Shown here: positions 50,396 to 60,300 of the stretch, piece by piece
How positions within the stretch are numbered: the stretch's first letter is position 1
Layout: each line of letters starts with the position of its first letter
Source of the DNA: Erpobdella octoculata
Taxonomy: Eukaryota; Annelida; Clitellata; Hirudinida; Erpobdellidae
Assembly: GCA_963978895.1 (NCBI GenBank)
Contig: OZ022245.1
Coordinates: 2,773,229 to 2,837,228 of the forward strand
Reading direction: 5' to 3'
DNA length: 64,000 nt
Made by a program: the position numbers and the translations under genes
The notes under the pieces: model-generated
Told to the model about the DNA's origin: nothing
The model's input: the letters and a program-made list of their open reading frames with translations, nothing else
Database searches by the model: none

Positions 50396-50397
50396 TC

Positions 50398-50474
<77 letters not shown>

Positions 50475-50485
50475 TCCCTCTCTTT
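50396..50485. repeat. (CT)n microsatellite
   Basis: CT with few breaks for about 90 bp. Confidence 0.95.
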
Positions 50486-50844
50486 CCTCTATCTTTAAAC
50501 AAATCCTAATTGCGTTGAAATATTAATTGTTTGTTGAAACCACCAAAACCGACAAAAAACAAAAAAGAAAGAGATAATGGATCATCAGAACTTATCTCTT
50601 TGTAATGTCAGAAGTTTTGACATCTAAAACTGAAAGGAAATGAGTTAAAGAAGGGAAAAAGGAAGAGTGGGAATTGCGCAAAGAAGAGAGAAAGAAAGAG
50701 AGAGAAGTAGAGAGAGAGAAGTGGGAGGAAGGGAGGGGGGAAGAGAAAGAGAGAGAAAATGATAGTTGTAGAAATCTAATATTGAACCCACATATTAAAT
50801 CTGTTCAGAACATTATTGAATCTCGAGTAATTAAACATTCCGGC

Positions 50845-50911
<67 letters not shown>

Positions 50912-51165
50912 CATCCTATCATGACCTCAAACCATCCATCTTTTTCCACCCATAATGTAACCCCATACAACTCAATCCTCGCCCCCTCCATCCGTCCATC
51001 ATCAAGACGAATTCACCCACTGTTATTCCGTAAGATGGAAAGAAGATTCTGATGGTGTAATTAATCGGTGGCTGCACGTTTCCAGATCAGTGGTGTCCAA
51101 CTGAGGTGTCCATGTTCGTAAAGTCAAATTAAAGAAAACAAAATTCGTATGCCCGAGCTAAGTGA

Positions 51166-51167
<2 letters not shown>

Positions 51168-51219
<52 letters not shown>

Positions 51220-52740
51220 TTCTCTTTCTTTCTTTCTATCCTCCTCTCTCCCCTTTGTTCCACTCAGTGCCAGATGGCTTTTTAAGAGATTTTTATTTTT
51301 ATTGTAAACACTTAACTTTGCAAAATAACTTCGTTTTGGAGGGGGAAACGATTTAAATTTCTTGATCTTCTCAAATACTCTCTCACTGTAAACCTATTTA
51401 GTAGACTGACTGACCGACAGTTCTTGATCAAATGCTCTTACGAAGATTTCTATTACAACAAGCAAATAATGAATTGAAAATTTATTTGAAGATACAAAAT
51501 ACAAATAGAAATACACAGCTGGTAAGTGAATGAGCTAGCTATGCGCGTTCAATCTATCACTTCATTAAAAACGATTAACCTCACAAGATACACTCAAACA
51601 CTGCGATAAACCGACATTACAGAACCCAATATTCGCACATCTCGATAGTTCCGAGAGCTCTAAATAGCAGCGTTTTTTCAGTTTACTTTAAGCAGTGCCG
51701 TGATGCAACACGGAGGTGTCTTCAATATAATCTTTGAAGAAGTTTAGTTATACTGCATGTAAAGTTGGTAGATTTTGTTTACCAAAACTAATTAGTATTA
51801 TTATTCAATTAAAATATGTTTTTAAGAAAAAAAAGTACAAAAATACAGCTGATAAGTGACTGAGCTAATCACGTGCTTCATATCCCTTCATTAAAGACGA
51901 TTAACCTCACAAATTACTAAATACAAATACACTTAAACAGTATCACCATCAATTCCATCAAGGTTGTAGTTCCGACGGCTCTAAAGCAGCATTTGTTTCA
52001 GTTTAATTTAAGCAGTGTCGTGCTGTAGCACGGAGGTGTCTTCAATAATCTTTGAAGATGTATTGTTATACTGCATGTAAAGTTAGGTTATGTTTAAAAA
52101 AAACCAATTATTCAATTTTTTTACATTTTTTCTCTCTCTCTCACACTTTCTCTCTTATTTCTTTCTCTTTCTTTCTCTCTTTTTTTCTTTCCTCTTTTCT
52201 CTCCCCTTTGTTCCAGTCATTGCCAGCAGGCTTTTTAAGAGAATTTTATTTTAAACACATAACTTTGCAAAATAACTTCGTTTTGGCGGGAGAAACGATT
52301 TTGATTTATTTTCTACAATTAAGTTCATTGACCTTTTCAAAATACTCGCTCACAGTAAACGACTAAATGGACTGACAGTTCTTGTTCAAATGCTCTTACG
52401 AAGATTTCTATTACAACAAGCTAATAACAAATTTAAAAAAAAAAAAACAAAAATACAGCTAATAAGTGACTGAGCTAATGACGTCCAATTTATCGCTTCA
52501 TTAAAGATGATTAACCACACAAATTACACTCAAACACTACCTCAGTGTATATAAAATTATCTTGACAAATGTTCCGAGAGCTCAAGGCAGAGTTTTTTTT
52601 CAGTTTAATTTAAGCAGTGCCGTGATGCAACACGAAGGTGTCTTCGATAATCTTTGAAGAAGTTTAGTTATACTGCATGTAAAGTTAGGTTATGTTTACA
52701 AAAAAAAAACTAATTAGCATTATTATTCAATTATTTTTTT
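51168..52740 (+). repeat. Three tandem diverged copies of a roughly 550-bp non-coding unit
   Basis: Copy 1 is about 51240-51815, copy 2 about 51838-52090 (missing its first part), copy 3 about 52196-52735. Landmarks in order are CCCCTTTGTTCCA, AACTTTGCAAAATAACTTCG, AAATGCTCTTACGAAGATTT, CAGCT(G/A)(G/A)TAAGTGA, a hairpin block GCAGTGCCGTGATGCAACAC, and ATACTGCATGTAAAGTT. A (CT)n tract precedes copies 1 and 3. No reading frame is conserved among copies, so it is not a protein gene. It is either a tandem repeat or a small non-coding RNA cluster. Confidence 0.8.
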
Positions 52741-53140
52741 TTGTGCATAAATAAAATTCTGTAATTTTTTCTCAACTTGAAAACAAGCCATCTTCATAAT
52801 GAATAATCATTAAAAAAAATTTTTTATTCTAGAATTGGTTGAATGTGTTGAATCATCACATCTCTTGATAGTTCGATCAGATTGCTCATTGTATTTCTTG
52901 CCGACTACGTCGAGGTTTTCAATTTCGTCGACTGCATGCATGCTTTTGCAATCGAAAATTGAACAAAACAAAATCCGGAACCGTGCGGATCTGTGTCTTT
53001 TTCTATCGCCCTGTATGTTTGTCTCTTTGTATCTTTGTCTGTCTCTCTTTTTTATTTTCTCTCTCTCTTTCTTTGTTTCTCACTCTGTTTCTCTCTCTTT
53101 CTCTCTCTCTGCTTCTTTGTTTCTCTCTCTCTCTGCTTCT

Positions 53141-53183
<43 letters not shown>

Positions 53184-53356
53184 ACAGTGTGCATATGTGT
53201 GCATATGTGTGCGCGTGTGTTTATGCTGGTACACGCATGAGTGAGCATGATGACATCGTAACAAGGACATTACCACCTCATCACTGCAACGTCCACAACA
53301 ATAGACGTGGCCAATGGGCTGGTCGCCAACGCCACTCACTTCTTTCTTTTTTCTCA

Positions 53357-53422
<66 letters not shown>

Positions 53423-54849
53423 TCTTCTGTTCGCTATGGCACTAAAATATCGGTTTTACCATTAAGAGTTTGTAATCTTTTAACGGTTGCTTTGACACTC
53501 ATTTGCTGAAACAACCCCTCCCCCCTCCACACGCTCACACGCACGTGTTTAGCTACTCACGCACACTCGCAGACATGACAAACAAAGCCACGTGGTTCTA
53601 GAACTACTACGAGGCAGACGACAAAACACGCTCAGTCATCATTTCATGTGTCTTCGTTCGGGGGGGAGGGAGGGAGACCCACCCATCTGTCCACAGACGG
53701 GCAAACACATTTTTTTGCTATCTCCCATCCCTTCAACACACCCATCGCATGCGCTTATCAACACAATGCACACCATTCAGTCTAAATTCTGAAACACTTG
53801 TTCTTACTTTCACACGCGCAAAAGAAGACGCGCACACGCTCACGAGCACGTTGGCACAGTCCAACCAACATCTTTCAATGTCTTCTATTTTTTGTTCCCT
53901 TTTTTGTGCGGTGATTTCCAAAATAGGTTTTACTTATAGGTGGACACTTTTACTGAGAGATGAGGAAGATAACTAATGAATCAAACACTCCTCTTTCTCT
54001 GTTTCTCTGTTTCAGTTTTTCTCTTTCTCTTTTTCTTTCTCTCTTTTTTCTATCTTTCTCTCTCGCTCACTCTCTTTTTCTCTATCTTTATCCCTCCCTC
54101 TCCCTCTTTCACTTCCCCTATCTCTCTCCCTCAATTTTTTTCTCCCTCCCCCTCCCTCATTTCTTATCTTTATATATCCCCAATTGCACTCCATGCTTTA
54201 TCTATTAGCTTTCTCATACACACGAGTTTTTATGTCTTATTTTTCTCTTTTTCTCTCTCAATTTCATTGCACACATCAACCCAAAAACCTACACAAGACA
54301 CACATAGACCGGGTAAACCACACCAAACAAAAGTACACACACACACATACAAACAGAGCTAACAACGCATAAACATACACATACCTAAACACACTCTGAA
54401 ACAGAACCACACTTACATGCATAGACACATACACATATACACACACAGATCCACACATACTAAGAAAAACCCGCACGTCCACACAGAGATACAAGCAAGC
54501 AGACGGCTAAGCAAACTGACTTGCGTCATTAATTCTCTTTTCTGTAATTGTCTTTCTCGCCCGTTTCCCGGCGTGAGCCTAAATCTTGACTGACTGATGC
54601 GATTAGCGACGCCAGTGACGCCACTATCAAACACCGAGTTCAGCATAAGTCATGGCGCCAGCCAGCCAGCCGTCTGATCTTAGCCGACAGCCGTTCGCTC
54701 ACTGCCCGGCTAACGTCTGGTTTTACTGTCGTGTCCGGTCGTTTTAATTTAAATTATTTTTTAAGGCAGAATTGAATTAAGGAGAAATGAGAGGTGCTTG
54801 AAATTGAAATAGTAGCTTTTACGTCTGCCTGAGCACGCGTGTGTCATCA

Positions 54850-55143
54850 TTATGTGTGTGTCTGGTGTGGGCTTGTGTGTGTGTTTGTGTGTTTGTTTGT
54901 GTGTGTGTTTGTGCAAGTGTGTTTGCATGTGTGCTTGTATGTGTGTTGTTGGTTGTATGTAATTGTAAATGTGTGTGTTTGTATGGGAGTGTGAGAATGT
55001 GTATGTGTATGTGTGAATGAGATAGGTATAAAGAAGAGACAGACAGAGAAAGACAGAAAGAGGGGGACAGACAGAGAAAGACACACACACACACGCAGAG
55101 ATAGAGAGAGAGATAGAGAGAGATAGAGAGATAGAGGAAGAGA

Positions 55144-55226
<83 letters not shown>
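54850..55226. repeat. (GT)n to (GA)n composite
   Basis: TGTGTGTTTG units at 54850-54990, then GACAGACAGA units, then pure (GA)n at about 55150-55226. Confidence 0.9.
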
Positions 55227-55228
<2 letters not shown>

Positions 55229-55375
55229 AAAAAGATCGTAACCATCATCAAAGAATTTCGTCTTGATTGTTAGCACGAATAGGGAAATAGAGTTTAAAAT
55301 TGATTCACTGCGTCGCTAAATCAGCAGCAGAGAGAATCCATTATTCATCAAACCAACCCATCTAGATATTAGTAG

Positions 55376-55615
55376 CTATCCAATCAACTGGCCATCCCCC
55401 ATACCCACTCGGTCAGTCAGCCACCCACTCAGCCAGCTACCCACCCACACAACCAACCACTCACCCACACCGTCAACTATCTCTATAGCCAACAGCCACC
55501 CACCCACACAGACAGCTATCCATATAGCCGACAGCCAGCCAAACACCCATGAGCCAGCTAACCCCCACACAGTCAGCTACCCATTATTATCCATAGAGCC
55601 AACCAGCCAGCTACC
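55376..55615. repeat. Degenerate 25-40-bp repeat, CAGCTACCCAC type
   Basis: CAGCTACCCA, CAGCCACCCA and CCATAGAGCCAACAGCC recur irregularly; pyrimidine/CA-rich with no coding signal. Confidence 0.75.
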
Positions 55616-56131
55616 CACTCACAAAGCTACACGCACCCTATCAACCTTGCCGTAACTGCGTTGCCATGCGTCCTGTAGAGCCTATTTTTATCGAATTCCA
55701 TGGTAGCAGTTGAACACTTAACGACCCCCAGTCCTATTCAAAGATATAATTTGTATTGTGTTTGCATATTTTTATACGTGCCTTGGTTCTTACTCATACA
55801 AATGGGGTGGGAGAGAAAGAGAGAGAGAGGGAAGGAAATGATAGAAGGAGAGTGGGGGTATACTGCGGACTTCATGCGGATTGAAGATTGACGTTTGTGA
55901 ATATTACCGTTGTATTCCCGGGGGGAGGCTAGACTGTAGAGTGGGGGCGTGTACGGAAGGACGGAAGTAGTAGTGAGGATTCTTCTCTCCGGGGGGTGGG
56001 GGGAGAGTTGTTGTGCAGTCGAAGTTGGTCGTGTGATCGAGTGTCGTTGCTGTCGTCATCGAGTTCGAAATGTTGTTGTTATTATTATTATTATTATTCG
56101 TTGTCATCTTTTTGGTTAGTTTTATTTTCAC

Positions 56132-56393
<262 letters not shown>

Positions 56394-56629
56394 ATCACCA
56401 TCATTGAAGTTGTCATCAACTTAATCTCCTCGGAGGTATTTTTATGGAACGCCGCGGACTTAACAGTTGATAATTGAATGAACGACACAGTTCGGCGATC
56501 TTTAAAGGTGACGTAAACCCATTAGTGGACTTCAAGGCCACCGACTGTCACACGGTCACGTGGTGGAAGGCATCGGCTACCGCTGCTGGCGTTCGCCATG
56601 GCGACCGTGGCTGCGTAACTTTAGCGATA

Positions 56630-56634
56630 GTCAT
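56630..56634. repeat. Target-site duplication, left (GTCAT)
   Basis: GTCAT immediately precedes the left LTR and is repeated at 63246-63250 after the right LTR. Confidence 0.95.
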
Positions 56635-57032
56635 TGTCACGCCCGCGTTTACGCGTGTGCGTGCCTGGATCTAACTTTGGGATTTCCGGCGCAGGCGGTG
56701 CATCGGGTATTGCACAACGTTGCGTGTTTGGATTGTTGCGCGAATATTTGAACGTTTAAGCCTGTAGCCTGTAGCCTGGAGGGCTTGTATTTATAAGGCT
56801 GTCGCGAACTACTTCGAGCCCTTCTTCTTGTTCCTGCTTCTTGTTCGCCATTGTTCGCCATTGCTTGATCGAAGTTGAAACTGTTTTTTGTATCTGTCGC
56901 GTCGTTTGATAAAGTTTTCGAACTGTACTCGTTAATAAAACATCTAATACTGTTAAAGAGTGTCTTAAACTTTATTTAGACTCAAATTTTCTCCAGCAAT
57001 ATCGACGACTTCGCAAAGGCGGAAACGTCACA
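56635..57032 (+). repeat. 5' LTR, 398 bp
   Basis: TG...CA termini with a short imperfect inverted end (TGTCACG/CGTCACA). A TATA-like TTTATAAG at 56790-56797 and AATAAA at 56934-56939 would mark U3/R/U5, giving a short R region. It contains the small direct repeats GCCTGTAGCCTGTAGCCT and GTTCGCCATTGTTCGCCATT. Confidence 0.95.
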
Positions 57033-57041
57033 TTGCATTTT

Positions 57042-57058
57042 TGGTGGCAGCGTGGGAC
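57042..57058 (+). promoter_or_regulatory. Primer-binding site, tRNA-Leu type
   Basis: TGGTGGCAGCGTGGGAC starts nine bases after the 5' LTR. The first 11 bases are complementary to the 3' end of a tRNA-Leu of the AAG class (…CGCTGCCACCA). After that one G is missing relative to my recollection of that tRNA. Confidence 0.7.
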
Positions 57059-57323
57059 AGTCAGTCGATACATCGATCAGAGTCGTCCTGGGGTGGTGGA
57101 GTTCATCCAGTTGACGAAGTTCTACCGAGTTTGAAGATCGACGATTGACGATTCAGGTTGGAGAAAGAGTCCAGGCGGAGTTCAGACCGTTCAGTTCGAC
57201 CACGTGGCGACATCCATTTCGCAAGGAGGGCCGATCCACATCTCAGGTTAGAGATTTTATCGTTGCCGGATTGCCCAGTTAGGTTTTTCTTTCTTTTCTT
57301 CTGTGTAGTAAGGTTTCATAAAT

Positions 57324-60300
57324 ATGATTAGAACCCCTACGGTTGAAGAGTCAGTTGCGCAGGATAGTCCAACAGGGATCCTTAGCGAGGAGCACTATCA
57401 ATTTGTTGATGATAGTCGGCGTCCACGTAGAGTTAGTGAAGATACTAACGTTAGCAAAAATTTCAAATCAGAATTAGCTGAGCGTAAGTTAGCATTGCGC
57501 GAAGCAGAATTGGCGGCTAAAGAAGCTAAGTTAGAAGAGGATAGGGCGAACCGTAGACTTGCTGAAGCTAGGTTAGAACAGGAGCGTAGACTCGCTGACG
57601 CTAAGTTAGAAGAGGATAGGGCGAACCGTAGACTTGCTGAAGCTAGGTTAGATGAAGATAGGGCAACCCGCAGACTCGCTGAAGCTAAACTAGAGCTGGA
57701 ACGTGAAAGGATTCAGGACCACAATAGTCTTGAGGTTTCCTTATCCGTTCGCACTAGTCGCTTTCTAAATGCCATGAAGGGTATAATGGCGGAGTTTCCT
57801 TCAGATCCTGCTGCAATACCGGGGTATTTTCAATATCTCGAGAATCAGTTTACATCATACCAAGTTGATGATGATGTGAAACCCAAAATATTGCAGGCCC
57901 ATTTGAATAATAGAGCTCGCTCAATCTTGAGTCGATTGACCGTTGTTCAGTTAGGTGACTATGAGGAATTAAAGCAAATTCTATTGCAGGAATTTCGGGT
58001 CACTCCCAGTCTTTTGAGGGAGAGGTTTTATGCTGTAAAAAGGAGACCTGGTGAGACTTATTCACAGGTAGCTTCTGAATTACACACAGCGTTATCGTAT
58101 TATATTAAAAGTAGGAATATTGATGAGAATTTCCATCAATTAGTTAGTTTGATGTGTGCCGATAGGTTGAAACAACTAATGTCTCCCAGTTGTGCAGATT
58201 TTATTTTAACTCAGGAAAAGGATGATTGGTTAAATCATCTAGAGCTTTCACGCGTTGCGGATAGCTACATGGCCACACACGAGCATGAGACTAGACCGCC
58301 CCGATTCAACAACCCAAAACCAACAGATAAAGGGTCAGGGTCTCCCATTCCTAATAGAATGACTAAAATATCCATTGATCCTAATATGGATAAGGATAAA
58401 AAGTATGGTTTATGCTTCAAATGCCATAAGAAGGGTCATTCGTTCAAGGAATGTCCTCTACACAAATTCCCTTCCTCAAATTTACCTAATCCCAGAATTA
58501 ATTGTTGTCAAACAGAAAATTCCTTTAATTGTCTCGGTGATAGGAAAACATTTGTTGATGATAAAAATTTGTCCTCTCAGTCAAAAAATTCCCGTAATTG
58601 TCTCGATGATAGGAAAACATTGGTTGATGGTAAAAATTTGTCTTCTCATTCAGAAAATTCCTTTAGAGGTCTCGTTGATAGGAAAATAATGTTTGATGGT
58701 CAAAAATCTTTTCCCTGTCCCGAAGCATGTCCCATTATAGATGTTGATGATTATCACATTAGGTCTTATGAGAATGTATTTATCGATCAATTACCATCTA
58801 TTCCAGCTTTGATTGATGGTGGTGCAGAAGTATGTTGCATTAGAGAAGATTTAATTAAATCTCTTCATAGGGTACCACATAAATTTATAAAATTATCCGG
58901 CCTTAAAGGTCAACCAGAAATTGTAGGTTGTGTTAGATTAGTTGTTCGACCAGATCTTGTGGGTGATGACATTGTGAACCTAGCACCCAAGGTTCGTGCA
59001 TGGTTTGCTGTCGTCCCAAATCTTAATGAGCAAATTATTATCACTCCCTCCGTAAGCAACTTATTAAAAACGATATCATTGTATGATACCGTTGCATACC
59101 CTATTAAGAACAAACAAAATGCACATGACTCTGATGTGAATGTTCCCAGTCTTGAAATAACTAATTCACAATATTTTGTTTTAGATGAACCTCGTAATGA
59201 TGAGCATAGTCCAGATGTTGCATTGATTCTAGGTGAAGGTGTTTCTCGTGCTGCTGACGCTAGGAAAGTTGATTCTCAGGCCGATACTTGTCAGGACATA
59301 GGTGCTTCTGTAGTTTCGGGTGATGATATTTGTCCAGGTGCTGATGCTAGGAAAGTTGATTCTCAGGCCGATACTTGTCAGGACATAGGTGCTTCTGTAG
59401 TTTCGGGTGATGATATTTGTCCAGGTGCTGATGCTAGGAAAGTTGATTCACAGACCGATACTTGTCAGGACATAGGTGTTTCTGTAGTTGCGGGTGATGA
59501 TATTTGTCCAGGTGCGGATGCAGGCGGAAGTGATTCACGAACCGACGCTCGATTTACAACCATTAACGATGATTGTCAGGGGGTAGACGACAGTAATGAT
59601 CCCGATGCGTTTGCTAAAGAGCAACATGATTGTCCTTCACTGAAGTCCTTCTGGTTGCTAGGTATAGATAAGCGTAAAAACTTTTATATCGACAAGGGAC
59701 TTTTGTTTCACAAGGAGAATCAGTGGGGTCATTCCATAAAACAGTTGTGTTTGCCCAGGAGCCGTATACTTGCAGTGTTACAGATGGGGCATGATGCTCC
59801 CTATTCGGGGCACATGGCTGCCAAGAGTACACGGCAGCGTATTCGACTCAGCTTTTGGTTTCCCGATATGGAGAAACAAGTCCAAACCTATTGTGAGTCG
59901 TGCCCCGTGTGCCAGTTAAGGGCACCTGTTAGAAAAAGAGACCGAGTCCCCATAACTCCCATTCCAAGGGGAGATGAACTACCATTTAATCATTTAGTTA
60001 TGGATTGCATAGGGCCCATAATTCCAGCGGGTGATAGTGTGACTGTCCGACCCAAGTACAATTATGCCCTGGTTGTTGTCGATTTGTTCTCCAGATGGCC
60101 GATGGCTTATCCATTAAGGTCATTAGATGCTAAATCTGTATGTGAGATCCTTATTCAGATCTTTATGACGTTTTCCATACCACGAATAATTAGTTCCGAT
60201 TGTGGTACGAATTTCAAAAATCAGTTAACGACGACTTTTCTTAAATGTTTGGGGTGCAGTCCTAGGTTTAACACCCCAGGGCATCCTGAAGCATCCGGGT

